From: Pseudomonas mediterranea CFBP 5447
Lineage (GTDB): Bacteria > Pseudomonadota > Gammaproteobacteria > Pseudomonadales > Pseudomonadaceae
Reading direction: 5' to 3'
Length of the DNA: 64,000 nucleotides
Assembly (NCBI RefSeq): GCF_000774145.1
Contig: NZ_KN322986.1
Location: 372,001-436,000, forward strand
Shown here in pieces: positions 54,153-63,331 of the stretch (within the stretch, counting starts at the first letter, position 1; every line of letters begins with the position of its first letter). The translations under genes were made by a program, and so were the position numbers. The notes under the pieces were generated by a model. It was given only the letters and a program-made list of their open reading frames with translations. It made no database searches and had not been told where the DNA came from.

Positions 54153-54174
54153 TCGTTCCCGCGCGGAACGATCT
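54152..54174. terminator. Perfect hairpin at the lrp/ykgJ junction
   Basis: Inverted repeat GATCGTTCC / GGAACGATC with a 5-nt loop, starting on the lrp stop. No T-run follows, so it is either a rho-dependent or an incomplete terminator. Confidence 0.5.
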
Positions 54175-54176
54175 CG

Positions 54177-54530
54177 CTAGACCAACACCTGCCGATTGGC
54201 AGCCATGTACTCATGGATCTGCTTCTCCACCCGGGGATGGATCAACTCCACCGGCCGCCGCCCATTGGGGCACGGCAGCGTCGCCGTGGTACCGAACAAC
54301 CGGCAGATCAGCGGCCGCTCGTCATACACGGTGCAACCGTTCGGTCCCAGGTGCACGCAATCGAGTGCTTCCAGGGCGGCGTCCTGTTCGGCGCGGGTCT
54401 TGCGCGGCAGGCGGGCCATTTCCTCGGGTGAGGTGGTCACCGGCCCGCAGCAGTCGTGGCAACCGGGTACGCACTCGAACGAAGGAATCTGCTGGCGCAG
54501 CGTGCGGATTTTTTGACTGTTGCAACTCAT
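54177..54530 (-). CDS. YkgJ family cysteine-cluster protein
   Basis: A 117-aa protein with the YkgJ pattern: C20-x3-C24-x2-CC (FECVPGCHDCCGP), C58 in LDCVHLGPNGC, and C76/C87 in ERPLICRLFGTTATLPCPNG. The cysteines likely bind a Zn or Fe-S centre. It has the YkgJ/DUF-type architecture and no known activity. It is convergent with lrp. Confidence 0.9.
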   Translation of the reverse strand: MSCNSQKIRTLRQQIPSFECVPGCHDCCGPVTTSPEEMARLPRKTRAEQDAALEALDCVHLGPNGCTVYDERPLICRLFGTTATLPCPNGRRPVELIHPRVEKQIHEYMAANRQVLV

Positions 54531-54676
54531 CGAGGTGGTTACCGGATCGGGACTGATCCGGATTCTGCCCTAAAAGCCTTGTACCAGACAGGGCCAGCCG
54601 ACCACTGTTGCCGACGGAGGAATCCACGGCTTATGCTCCGTAAAATTTCTCAAACACAATAATCAGGATTACGCAC

Positions 54677-55990
54677 ATGAACGCCCGTGTTCAGCAACCT
54701 GTCCCGAGCCACGCGCACGCCGCCTCTTACTACGCCGCTAGCAGCCTGCCGCAACCGGACCATCCGTTGCTGCAAGGCGAGCTGGTGGCGGATGTTTGCG
54801 TGGTCGGCGGCGGGTTCTCGGGGCTGAACACGGCCATCGAACTGGCCGATCGCGGCATGAGCGTCGTGTTGCTGGAAGCGCACAAGATCGGCTGGGGAGC
54901 CAGTGGGCGTAACGGCGGCCAGTTGATCCGCGGGGTCGGTCATGGCCTGGATCAGTTCACTCCGGTCATCGGTACCGAGGGCGTCCGCCAGATGAAACTC
55001 ATGGGCCTCGAGGCAGTGGAAATCGTCCGGCAGCGCGTCGAGCGTTTCCAGATCGCTTGCGATCTCACCTGGGGTTACTGCGATCTCGCCAATAAACCCT
55101 CCGAACTGGATGGCTTCGCCGAGGACGCCGAAGAGCTGCGCAGCCTGGGCTATCGCCACCCGACCCGCCTGCTGCAAGCCCACGAAATGCACAGCGTGGT
55201 GGGCTCGGACCGCTATTTCGGCGGCCTGATCGACATGGGTTCCGGCCACCTGCACCCACTGAACCTGGCTCTGGGCGAAGCCGACGTCGCGCAGCGGCTG
55301 GGGGTCAGGCTGTTCGAGCAATCGGCGGTAACCCGGATCGACTACGGTCCTGAAGTGAAGGTGCATACCCAACACGGCTCGGTACGCGCCAAGACCCTGG
55401 TGCTCGGCTGCAATGCCTATCTCAATGGCCTCAACAAGGAATTGAGCGGCAAAGTACTGCCGGCCGGCAGCTACATCATCGCCACCGAGCCTCTGAGCCG
55501 GGCTCAGGCCCAGGCGCTGTTGCCACAGAACATGGCGGTCTGTGACCAGAGAGTGGCCGTGGATTACTACCGGCTCTCGGCAGATCGACGCTTGCTGTTC
55601 GGCGGGGCTTGTCATTATTCGGGACGCGACCCGCAGGACATCGCCGCTTATATGCGTCCGAAGATGCTCAAGGTCTTCCCGCAGCTGGCGGAGGTGAAGA
55701 TCGACTATCAATGGGGCGGGATGATCGGTATCGGCGCCAACCGACTGCCGCAGATCGGCCGGCTCAAGGACCAGCCCAACGTGTACTTCGCCCAGGCTTA
55801 TTCCGGCCACGGCGTGAACGCCACGCACCTGGCCGGCAAGCTGTTGGCCGAAGCCATCAGCGGCCAGCAAGGCGGTGGGTTCGATCTGTTCGCCCAGGTC
55901 CCGCACATCACCTTTCCCGGCGGCAAGCACCTGCGTTCGCCGCTGCTGGCGTTGGGGATGTTGTGGCACAAGTTGAAAGAGCTGGTTTGA
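54677..55990 (+). CDS. FAD-dependent oxidoreductase (PuuB/PauB-like)
   Basis: A 437-aa DAO-fold flavoprotein. The dinucleotide-binding motif CVVGGGFSGLNTAIELADRG lies near residue 40, with the C-terminal DAO block IGANRLPQIGRL and FAQAYSGHGVNATHLAGK. It resembles gamma-glutamylputrescine oxidase PuuB; the position corresponds to PA5309 (PauB4) of polyamine catabolism. Nearby an ALDH-type PauC homologue supports the pathway. The direct substrate is inferred, not shown. Confidence 0.9.
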   Translation: MNARVQQPVPSHAHAASYYAASSLPQPDHPLLQGELVADVCVVGGGFSGLNTAIELADRGMSVVLLEAHKIGWGASGRNGGQLIRGVGHGLDQFTPVIGTEGVRQMKLMGLEAVEIVRQRVERFQIACDLTWGYCDLANKPSELDGFAEDAEELRSLGYRHPTRLLQAHEMHSVVGSDRYFGGLIDMGSGHLHPLNLALGEADVAQRLGVRLFEQSAVTRIDYGPEVKVHTQHGSVRAKTLVLGCNAYLNGLNKELSGKVLPAGSYIIATEPLSRAQAQALLPQNMAVCDQRVAVDYYRLSADRRLLFGGACHYSGRDPQDIAAYMRPKMLKVFPQLAEVKIDYQWGGMIGIGANRLPQIGRLKDQPNVYFAQAYSGHGVNATHLAGKLLAEAISGQQGGGFDLFAQVPHITFPGGKHLRSPLLALGMLWHKLKELV

Positions 55991-56027
55991 TTCGAATGAC
56001 CCTATAAGTAAGCCCGGCGCTGCTTTT

Positions 56028-56173
56028 GTGGCGAGGGGATTCATCCCCGCTGGGCTGCGAAGCGGCCCCAAACAGATTGAATGCAGTCAAGCTGATGCAC
56101 CGCAACGCCTGGTTTTAGGGCTGCTCCGCAGCCCAGCGGGGCGGTGCGACGTCTCGCTAAATCCCCTCGCCAC
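56028..56173. repeat. Long palindromic repeat, family 2, full copy
   Basis: Outer arms GTGGCGAGGGGAT / ATCCCCTCGCCAC and inner arms CCCCGCTGGGCTGCG / GCAGCCCAGCGGGG bracket about 60 bp. The 146-bp unit recurs in inverted, truncated form at 59692. It follows the oxidase gene and precedes the DUF1127 gene. Confidence 0.85.
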
Positions 56174-56176
56174 GGA

Positions 56177-56422
56177 TCAACCCCGCCAGAACGGCTTTAA
56201 GCCCTCCTCCCGCGCCTGCTGCCGACTTATCCCGATATCACGCAACTGTTCGGGTGTCAGCTCAAGCAAGACTCGGCGTGTATGCAGGCGATGCCAGAAC
56301 AAGTCCCAGCGACTCAGGCAGGCTGGGGCAGTTTGAAAGCTTGCGCTTCGTAGCTCCTTTTCCTGTCCAGCCTCCAGTTCCTGACTGTGTAGCGTCAGCC
56401 GCACATCGCTCAAGCCGTTCAT
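56177..56422 (-). CDS. DUF1127 domain-containing small protein
   Basis: An 81-aa protein. The C-terminal half is DUF1127-like: WHRLHTRRVLLELTPEQLRDIGISRQQAREEGLKPFWR. Such short arginine-rich proteins are common in pseudomonads and bind RNA or affect phosphate and carbon metabolism in some alphaproteobacteria; here the role is unknown. It is divergent from the MocR-like gene and faces a shared operator region. Confidence 0.85.
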   Translation of the reverse strand: MNGLSDVRLTLHSQELEAGQEKELRSASFQTAPACLSRWDLFWHRLHTRRVLLELTPEQLRDIGISRQQAREEGLKPFWRG

Positions 56423-56484
56423 TTTCGTCGCTCCTGTTTACTTGGGTAGCCAGAGGTTTCATGATGCGCGGACGGCCAGAATCG

Positions 56485-56577
56485 ATACAGATTCAACATC
56501 TGTATTTTATTTGCATACAGATAAGGCCTTTTTGCCACTGAATGCTGTTTTTAGCGGCCAACTGTATTGGTTACCTG
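56485..56577. promoter_or_regulatory. Repeated operator between DUF1127 and MocR genes
   Basis: ATACAGAT (56485) and ATCTGTAT (56498) form a perfect 8+8 inverted repeat with a 5-bp spacer. A further ATACAGAT lies at 56515 and a CTGTAT half-site at 56572. MocR regulators bind such direct and inverted half-sites near their own gene. Confidence 0.65.
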
Positions 56578-56603
56578 TTGCCCCAACCTATCGAGAGCAC
56601 GCC

Positions 56604-58037
56604 ATGACCCTCTACGTGAACCTCGCCGAATTGCTCGGCACCCGCATCGAACAGGGTTTCTATCGCCCCGGCGACCGGCTGCCGTCGGTGCGGGCTTTGA
56701 GTACGGAACATGGCGTCAGCCTGAGTACGGTGCAGCAGGCCTATCGCGTGCTGGAGGACAACGGACTGGCAATGCCGAAGCCCAAGTCCGGCTATTTCGT
56801 CCCGGTCAGCCGCGAACTACCGGACTTGCCGGCGATAGGCCGTCCGGCCCAGCGTCCCGTGGACATTTCACAGTGGGACCAGGTGCTGGAACTGATTCGC
56901 GCCGTGCCACGCAAAGATGTGGTGCAACTGGGGCGCGGCATGCCGGACATTCATTCGCCGACCATGAAGCCGCTGCTGCGCAGCCTGGCGCAGATCAGCC
57001 GTCGGCAAGACATGCCCGGCCTGTATTACGACAACATCTACGGCAACCTCGCGTTGCGCGAACAGATTGCCCGGCTGTTGCTGGATTCAGGCTGTCAGTT
57101 GGGCGCCAACGACCTGATTGTCACCACCGGCTGCCATGAAGCGCTGTCGGTCAGCATTCGCGCCACCTGCGAACCAGGCGATATCGTCGCGGTAGATTCG
57201 CCCAGCTTCCACGGCGCCATGCAGACCCTCAAGGGCCTGGGCATGAAGGCCATGGAGATCCCCACCGACCCGCTTACCGGCATCAGCCTGGACGCACTGG
57301 AACTGGCGCTGGAGCAATGGCCGATCAAGGCCATACAGTTGACACCCAGTTGCAACAACCCGCTGGGCTACATCATGCCGGAAGCGAACAAACGCGCATT
57401 GTTGACCCTGGCACAGCGCTTCGACGTAGCGATCATCGAGGACGATGTGTATGGGGATCTGGCCTACACCTACCCACGCCCCCGCACGATCAAGTCCTTC
57501 GACGAGGATGGCCGCGTCCTGCTCTGCAGCTCCTTTTCCAAGACCTTGGCGCCGGGCCTGCGAGTGGGCTGGGTCGCACCGGGGCGGTATCTGGAACGGG
57601 TGCTGCACATGAAGTACATCAGCACCGGTTCTACCGCACCGCAGCCACAGATCGCCATCGCCGAGTTTCTCAAGAACGGGCATTTCGAACCTCATTTGCG
57701 CCGGATGCGCACGCAATACCAGCGTAATCGCGACGTGATGATCGACTGGGTCAGCCGCTATTTTCCCTCGGGCACCCGTGCCAGTCGTCCCCGGGGCAGC
57801 TTCATGCTGTGGGTCGAATTGCCCGAAGGCTTCGATACGTTGAAGCTCAACCGGGTCTTGCATGATCGAGGGGTGCAGGTTGCGGTCGGCAGCATTTTTT
57901 CGGCATCGGGCAAGTACCGCAATTGCCTGCGGATGAACTACGCTGCCAAGCCAACGGCACAGATCGAGGAGGCCGTGCGCAAGGTAGGGGCCGCCGCTAT
58001 CGCACTGTTGAACGAAACCCACGGCGACGGCGTCTGA
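56604..58037 (+). CDS. MocR-family GntR/aminotransferase-like regulator
   Basis: A 477-aa transcription regulator. The GntR winged helix (residues 1-70, GFYRPGDRLPSVRALSTEHGVSLSTVQQAYR) precedes a fold-type I aminotransferase domain with the PLP lysine in SSFSKTLAPGLRVGW and VTTGCHEALSV. The PLP domain senses an effector. The ATG at 56604 fits the GntR start; earlier frame lacks homology. Its target may be the divergent DUF1127 gene or itself, given the repeated operator. Confidence 0.93.
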   Translation: MTLYVNLAELLGTRIEQGFYRPGDRLPSVRALSTEHGVSLSTVQQAYRVLEDNGLAMPKPKSGYFVPVSRELPDLPAIGRPAQRPVDISQWDQVLELIRAVPRKDVVQLGRGMPDIHSPTMKPLLRSLAQISRRQDMPGLYYDNIYGNLALREQIARLLLDSGCQLGANDLIVTTGCHEALSVSIRATCEPGDIVAVDSPSFHGAMQTLKGLGMKAMEIPTDPLTGISLDALELALEQWPIKAIQLTPSCNNPLGYIMPEANKRALLTLAQRFDVAIIEDDVYGDLAYTYPRPRTIKSFDEDGRVLLCSSFSKTLAPGLRVGWVAPGRYLERVLHMKYISTGSTAPQPQIAIAEFLKNGHFEPHLRRMRTQYQRNRDVMIDWVSRYFPSGTRASRPRGSFMLWVELPEGFDTLKLNRVLHDRGVQVAVGSIFSASGKYRNCLRMNYAAKPTAQIEEAVRKVGAAAIALLNETHGDGV

Positions 58038-58098
58038 ATTTTACTCAGGGAAGCAGCACCCGACAGTCAATCAACGCCAACAAGCGGAACGATCCGAC

Positions 58099-59667
58099 GT
58101 GAGATCCAAACCGATCCTGCCTGCGCTACTGCTTGTCGCCTCACTGTTGGGAGGCTGTGCCAGCGTTGATATCACCCGCGAGCCTTCCCAGGCACTGCCG
58201 GCGTCCGAATCTTCATTCGGACGCTCCGTCCAGGCCCAGGCCGCACCCCACGAAGGACGCTCGGGGTTTCGCCTGCTCTCCAACAGCACCGATGCCTTTA
58301 CCGCCCGGGCCGAGCTGATTCGCAACGCGCAAAGCAGCCTCGACCTGCAGTACTACATCGTTCACGACGGCATCAGCACCCGGATGCTGGTGGACGAGGT
58401 GCTCAAGGCCGCCGACCGTGGCGTGCGCGTGCGGATCCTGCTGGACGACACCACCAGCGATGGCCAGGAACAGATCATTTCGACCCTCGGCGCCCACCCG
58501 CAGATCCAGATCCGCCTGTTCAACCCGTTGCACCTGGGGCGCGCCACCGGCGTGACCCGCAGCCTAGGCCGACTGTTCAACCTGTCGCTGCAACATCGGC
58601 GGATGCACAACAAGCTTTGGCTGGCGGACAACAGCATGGCCATCGTCGGTGGGCGCAACCTGGGGGATGAATACTTTGATGCCGAGCCTCACCTGAACTT
58701 CACGGATATCGACCTGCTCGGCGTCGGTCCGGTGGCCGAACAGTTGGGGCACAGTTTCGATCAGTACTGGAACAGCGCCCTGAGCAAGCCCATCGAACAA
58801 TTCCTGTCCCATCGGCCCACCGCCAAGGACCTGGCCAACAGCCGCCTGCGCCTGCAAGAGTCCCTGGAACAGACGCAAAAGGAGAACCACGCGCTGTACC
58901 AACAGTTGACCGCCTACCGGACCCAGCCGCGGCTGGATATCTGGCGCAACGAGTTGGTCTGGGCCTGGAACCAGGCGCTGTGGGATGCGCCCAGCAAAGT
59001 CCTGGCCAAGGACGAGCCGGATCCGCACCTGTTGCTGACCACGCAACTGAGCCCTGAACTGGCGGGGGTCAGCAAGGAACTGATCATGATCTCGGCTTAT
59101 TTCGTGCCGGGACAGCCAGGACTGGTGTACCTGACCAGCCGCGCCGATGCCGGCGTGTCGGTCAGCCTGCTGACCAACTCCCTGGAGGCCACCGACGTGC
59201 CGGCAGTGCACGGCGGTTATGCGCCTTATCGCAAAGCACTGCTGCAGCATGGCGTGCGGCTGTTCGAGTTGCGACGCCAACCCGGGGATACGGGAGGCAG
59301 CAGCCCTCACCTGTTCTACAGCAAGTCCTACGGTGAATCGGACTCGAGCCTGCACAGCAAGGCGATCATTTTTGACCGGCAGAAATCGTTCATCGGCTCA
59401 TTCAATTTCGACCCACGCTCAGTGCTGTGGAACACCGAGGTTGGCGTGCTGGTGGACAGCCCCGAGCTCGCCGGTCAGGTTCGTGACGCGGCCTTGCAGG
59501 GCATGGCCCCAGCCCTGAGCTACCAGGCGCGACTGGAGGACGGAGCGCTTGTCTGGACCACCGAAGACAACGGCAAGCTCCATGACCTGGATCGCGAACC
59601 CGGTAGCTGGTGGCGCCGGTTCAATGCCTGGTTTGCGACGACTGTGGGGTTGGAAAAAATGTTGTAG
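58099..59667 (+). CDS. Phospholipase D family lipoprotein (cardiolipin synthase-like)
   Basis: A 522-aa envelope protein. The signal ends in the lipobox LLGGC (Cys20). Two HKD motifs are present: H-N-K-L-W-L-A-D-N-S near 172 and H-S-K-A-I-I-F-D-R near 422, each with a downstream GG/GS-F. This is the layout of phospholipase D and cardiolipin synthase-type enzymes, but the lipoprotein location suggests a periplasmic lipid or other phosphodiester target. It starts at a GTG. No operon partner. Confidence 0.9.
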   Translation: MRSKPILPALLLVASLLGGCASVDITREPSQALPASESSFGRSVQAQAAPHEGRSGFRLLSNSTDAFTARAELIRNAQSSLDLQYYIVHDGISTRMLVDEVLKAADRGVRVRILLDDTTSDGQEQIISTLGAHPQIQIRLFNPLHLGRATGVTRSLGRLFNLSLQHRRMHNKLWLADNSMAIVGGRNLGDEYFDAEPHLNFTDIDLLGVGPVAEQLGHSFDQYWNSALSKPIEQFLSHRPTAKDLANSRLRLQESLEQTQKENHALYQQLTAYRTQPRLDIWRNELVWAWNQALWDAPSKVLAKDEPDPHLLLTTQLSPELAGVSKELIMISAYFVPGQPGLVYLTSRADAGVSVSLLTNSLEATDVPAVHGGYAPYRKALLQHGVRLFELRRQPGDTGGSSPHLFYSKSYGESDSSLHSKAIIFDRQKSFIGSFNFDPRSVLWNTEVGVLVDSPELAGQVRDAALQGMAPALSYQARLEDGALVWTTEDNGKLHDLDREPGSWWRRFNAWFATTVGLEKML

Positions 59668-59691
59668 GGCTGCCCCGCTCCTGTGGCGAGG

Positions 59692-59803
59692 GGATTTAGC
59701 GAGACGTCGCACCGCCCCGCTGGGCTGCGTAGCAGCCCTGAAACCAGACGCCACGGTACATCAGGTTGATTGCATTCAATCTGCTTGGGGCTGCTTCGCA
59801 GCC
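59692..59803. repeat. Long palindromic repeat, family 2, truncated inverted copy
   Basis: It matches the reverse complement of 56028-56173 from the GTGGCGAGGGGATT arm through the GCTGGGCTGC arms, but stops about 30 bp short. The lost end abuts the MFS gene stop. Confidence 0.85.
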
Positions 59804-59809
59804 AGTGTT

Positions 59810-60952
59810 TCAAGCCGGCTGCGTGGCCCCGAACGCACCTTGGCGCAACAACAGAATCACCAGCCCGAACGCCCCTGCCGCCATGAACAACGGCAGCGCA
59901 TGCCCGCTGATCCATTGGCTGCCCGCTCCCGCCACCAGGGGCCCGATCAGGCAACCGATTCCCCACAGCTGGGCAATATGGGCATTGGCCCGCACCAGCG
60001 CATCGTCGCGGTAACGCTCGCCGATCAGGATCAACGACAAGGTGAACAAGCCACCCGCACTGGCACCGAACAGCACCCAAAGCGGCCAGATCAGTAGAGT
60101 ATCGATCAGCAGTGGAACCGCCAGGCTCGATAAAGTCAGCGCCACCGCGCAGCCCGTGAGCAAGGCTCGTCGGGACAGATGATCGGCCAGGGCGCCAATA
60201 GGCAGTTGCAGCAAGGCATCACCGACCACCACGGTGCTGACCATTGCCAGCGCGATGTCGGCACTGAAGCCCTGGCGCAAGCAATACACCGGCAACAACG
60301 TCAGGATCATCGCTTCGAAAGCCGCGAACAACGAGACTGCCCAGGCGATTGCCGGCAGCCCCCGGCAAAAAGCCCACAAATCGCCAAAAGTGACGCTACC
60401 GGCTTCGCTGGAGGGCGCACCGCTGCGACCGAGCAACAGCAACGGCGCCACCAGCAGCAGGCCAACGCCTACCCAGAATCCGTAGTCGTGCACAGTACCC
60501 AGCGCACCGAGCAACAGCGGGCCGGACAGCTGGCTGAGGGCATAACTGGCGCCATACAGCGCTACCAGCCGCCCACGCCATTGCTCGACCACCAGCTGAT
60601 TGATCCAGCTCTCGCCGAGAATGAATACCAGGGTCAGGACCACCCCGATCACCAGCCGCAGCACCAGCCAGACCGGGTAACTGGGCAACAGCGCCAGCAA
60701 GCCGATGGACACCGCCCCGCCCCACAGGCACAGGCGCATCAACGTCGCCGTCCCGAACCGCGCGGCCAGGCGGCTCGACACCTTGGCCCCGAGCAACACC
60801 CCGACGGCGGGCATGGCCGCCATCACACCAATGGCGAACGAACCATAACCCCAGCCCTCCAGGCGCAGCGACACCAGCGGCATGCTTACCCCCAGGGCAA
60901 GGCCGACGCTCAGGACAGAGGCCAACACGGCGAAATAAGTCGCCCAACGCAT
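59810..60952 (-). CDS. MFS transporter
   Basis: A 380-aa inner-membrane protein with twelve predicted helices of the major facilitator superfamily (YFAVLASVLSVGLALG start; SRLAARFGTATLMRLCLWGG loop; GRLVALYGASYALSQLSGPL). It resembles the YcaD/YfcJ-type sugar-like MFS group. The ATG at 60952 (MRWATYFA) has AGGAG 8 bp before it. An in-frame ATG 24 bp upstream (60976) is possible. Substrate unknown. Confidence 0.88.
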   Translation of the reverse strand: MRWATYFAVLASVLSVGLALGVSMPLVSLRLEGWGYGSFAIGVMAAMPAVGVLLGAKVSSRLAARFGTATLMRLCLWGGAVSIGLLALLPSYPVWLVLRLVIGVVLTLVFILGESWINQLVVEQWRGRLVALYGASYALSQLSGPLLLGALGTVHDYGFWVGVGLLLVAPLLLLGRSGAPSSEAGSVTFGDLWAFCRGLPAIAWAVSLFAAFEAMILTLLPVYCLRQGFSADIALAMVSTVVVGDALLQLPIGALADHLSRRALLTGCAVALTLSSLAVPLLIDTLLIWPLWVLFGASAGGLFTLSLILIGERYRDDALVRANAHIAQLWGIGCLIGPLVAGAGSQWISGHALPLFMAAGAFGLVILLLRQGAFGATQPA

Positions 60953-61002
60953 TTCCACACTCCTGTGGGTAGTCATCGATTCCGGGCATCCCTCAAAAAC
61001 AA

Positions 61003-61091
61003 TGTGGGAGCGAGCCTGCTCGCGAAGCGGCGCAACATTCAACAAAGCTGTCGACTGTCATACCGCTATCGCGAGCAGGCTCGCTCCCACA
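61003..61091. repeat. REP doublet (REPIN)
   Basis: Inverted GAGCGAGCCTGCTCGC copies with a 46-bp spacer, 3' of the aldehyde dehydrogenase gene and 5' of the MFS gene. Confidence 0.93.
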
Positions 61092-61110
61092 GGGGATCGG
61101 CGTTGTGCTG

Positions 61111-62604
61111 TTACAGCTTGATCCAGGTCGACTTCAGCTCGGTGTATTTGTCGAAAGCATGCAGCGACTTGTCGCGGCCGTTACCCGACTGCTTGAAGCC
61201 ACCGAATGGCGCGGTCATGTCGCCGCCATCGTACTGGTTCACCCACACGCTGCCGGCGCGCAAGGCCTTGGCGGTCAGGTGGGCCTTGGAGATGTCCCGG
61301 GTCCATACCGCCGCTGCCAGGCCATAAGGCGTGTCGTTGGCAATCTGGATGGCTTCTTCGGCGGTATCGAAGGCGATCACCGACAAGACCGGACCGAAGA
61401 TCTCTTCCTGGGCGATTTTCATGGCATTGCTCACACCGTCGAAAATCGTCGGCTCGACATACGTGCCACCGGTTTCCTCGAGGATCCGCTTGCCACCGGC
61501 GATCAGCTTGGCGCCGTCGCTGTGCCCGGCTTCGATATAGGACAGCACGGTATTCATCTGCTGGGTATCCACCAGGGCACCGACATTCGTCGCCGGATCC
61601 AGCGGGTTGCCCGGCTTCCAGCCCTTGAGGGCCTCGATCACCAGCGGCAGGAAGGTGTCCTTGATGGAGCGCTCCACCAGCAGGCGCGAGCCGGCGGTGC
61701 AGACTTCGCCCTGGTTGAAGGCAATGGCGCTGGCCGCGGCTTCGGCGGCGGCCTGCAGGTCCGGAGCGTCGGCGAACACGATATTCGGGCTCTTGCCGCC
61801 GGCTTCGAGCCAGATGCGCTTCATGTTGGATTCGCCGGAGTAGATCATCAGTTGCTTGGCGATCTTGGTAGAACCGGTGAACACCAGCGTGTCGACATCC
61901 ATGTGCAGGGCCAGGGCCTTGCCGACGGTATGACCGTAGCCTGGCAGCACGTTGAGCACGCCTTTCGGAATCCCGGCTTCGACGGCCAGTGCAGCAATGC
62001 GGATGGCAGTCAGCGGGGATTTTTCCGACGGTTTGAGTACCACCGAGTTACCGGTGGACAGCGCCGGACCGAGCTTCCAGCAAGCCATCAACAGCGGAAA
62101 GTTCCACGGTACGATAGCGCCCACCACACCGACGGGCTCGCGGGTGACCAAGCCCAACTGGTCGTGCGGGGTCGACGCTACTTCGTCGTAGAGCTTGTCG
62201 ATGGCCTCGCCGCTCCAGCTCAACGCTTGTGCCGCGCCGGGCACATCGATGTTCAGGGAATCGCTGATCGGCTTGCCCATGTCCAGGGTTTCGAGCAGGG
62301 CCAGCTCTTCGACGTGCTGCTTGAGCAGGCCGGCGAAACGAATCATGGTGGCTTTGCGTTTGCTCGGCGCCAGGCGTGACCAGACGCCGGAATTGAACAC
62401 CGCACGAGCGTTTTCGACCGCGCGCTGGGCGTCGGCAGCATCGCAGCTGGCGACCTTGCCCAGCAGACGGCCATCGACCGGGCTGAGGCAATCGAAGGTT
62501 TCGCCGGACACCGCATCGGTGTATTCGCCGTTGATGAAGGCGCGGCCTTCGATGGTCAGATCGCGGGCGCGTTGTTCCCAGTCGGCACGAGTCAGGGTGG
62601 TCAT
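61111..62604 (-). CDS. Aldehyde dehydrogenase of polyamine catabolism (PauC/KauB-like)
   Basis: A 497-aa NAD(P)-dependent aldehyde dehydrogenase. The catalytic Cys lies in NQGEVCTAGSRL, the general base Glu in WLEAGGKSPN, the cofactor site in FTGSTKIAKQL, and ILE-type IVPWNFPLLM is present. It resembles gamma-glutamyl-gamma-aminobutyraldehyde dehydrogenases (PuuC, PauC/PA5312). The PuuB-like oxidase at 54.7 kb and this enzyme would act in sequence. I see no neighbouring aminotransferase gene. Confidence 0.9.
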   Translation of the reverse strand: MTTLTRADWEQRARDLTIEGRAFINGEYTDAVSGETFDCLSPVDGRLLGKVASCDAADAQRAVENARAVFNSGVWSRLAPSKRKATMIRFAGLLKQHVEELALLETLDMGKPISDSLNIDVPGAAQALSWSGEAIDKLYDEVASTPHDQLGLVTREPVGVVGAIVPWNFPLLMACWKLGPALSTGNSVVLKPSEKSPLTAIRIAALAVEAGIPKGVLNVLPGYGHTVGKALALHMDVDTLVFTGSTKIAKQLMIYSGESNMKRIWLEAGGKSPNIVFADAPDLQAAAEAAASAIAFNQGEVCTAGSRLLVERSIKDTFLPLVIEALKGWKPGNPLDPATNVGALVDTQQMNTVLSYIEAGHSDGAKLIAGGKRILEETGGTYVEPTIFDGVSNAMKIAQEEIFGPVLSVIAFDTAEEAIQIANDTPYGLAAAVWTRDISKAHLTAKALRAGSVWVNQYDGGDMTAPFGGFKQSGNGRDKSLHAFDKYTELKSTWIKL

Positions 62605-62835
62605 GCGAGTGTCCTCCTCTTATTGGGTGTGAGCGTTACAAGGATGCAACCCTCAGGAATTCTGCCCGGCCAGCCTGTTCAGGCGCACACTTTCGGCACA
62701 GGGCACCCGCCACCCTAAACCAGCCGCCCCTCAAGTTTCAATATATTTGACACAAGGCCGGTAAACAGCCTTGCGATGTTCGTTTTAATAAACATAGACT
62801 CGACCTTCCAAGCAAACACCGGGGGGATTACGGAA

Positions 62836-63198
62836 ATGAGCATCGAGGACATCGTCGACTTCAGCCAAACCAGCACCGTCGCCGATCGCTATCGCCCGGA
62901 CCCGGCGAAGGTTCTCAAGGGCGATCCCGAACAAGCCGTGTTCAACCACTACAACAGTCCTTGCGGACAGATGAATGCCGGGGTCTGGGAAGGTGCGGTC
63001 GGACAGTGGATGGTCAACTACACCGAGCATGAATATTGCGAAATCGTCCAGGGGGTTTCCGTGCTGCGGGACAACGACGGCAATGCCAAGACACTGCGCG
63101 CAGGCGACCGCTTCGTGATTCCAGCGGGCTTCAAGGGCACCTGGGAGGTGCTGGAGCCGTGCCGCAAGATCTATGTGGTGTTTGAGCAGAAGGCTTGA
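62836..63198 (+). CDS. Cupin domain-containing protein (Cupin_3/DUF861-like)
   Basis: A 120-aa cytosolic protein of the cupin fold. Motif 1 is NYTEHEYCEIVQG and motif 2 GDRFVIPAGFKGTWEV, the pattern of the (S)-ureidoglycine aminohydrolase-like Cupin_3 group. It corresponds to the PA5314-like gene between the ALDH and rpmG. The ATG at 62836 (MSIEDIVDFSQT) is chosen by homology; 20 further codons upstream are not needed. No activity is known. Confidence 0.88.
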   Translation: MSIEDIVDFSQTSTVADRYRPDPAKVLKGDPEQAVFNHYNSPCGQMNAGVWEGAVGQWMVNYTEHEYCEIVQGVSVLRDNDGNAKTLRAGDRFVIPAGFKGTWEVLEPCRKIYVVFEQKA

Positions 63199-63219
63199 GT
63201 GTTCGTTGGCCGGGCTGAC

Positions 63220-63246
63220 CCCATCGCGAGCAGGCTCGCTCCCACA
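63220..63246. repeat. Single REP element
   Basis: One arm only (GCGAGCAGGCTCGCTCCCAC), with no inverted partner within 100 bp. It follows the cupin gene. Confidence 0.85.
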
Positions 63247-63276
63247 GGAATTGGGTCTGGGCTGGAAGCCAGCCAC

Positions 63277-63311
63277 AAAAAAGGCCCGTATCTCGCGATA
63301 CGGGCCTTTTT
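63277..63311 (-). terminator. Terminator of rpmB-rpmG (bidirectional)
   Basis: Stem AAAAAGGCCCGTATC / GATACGGGCCTTTTT with a TCGC loop; a long perfect stem and T-runs on both sides. It lies 21 bp after rpmG. Confidence 0.95.
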
Positions 63312-63331
63312 CGTAAAGAGGGAAAAATCAA

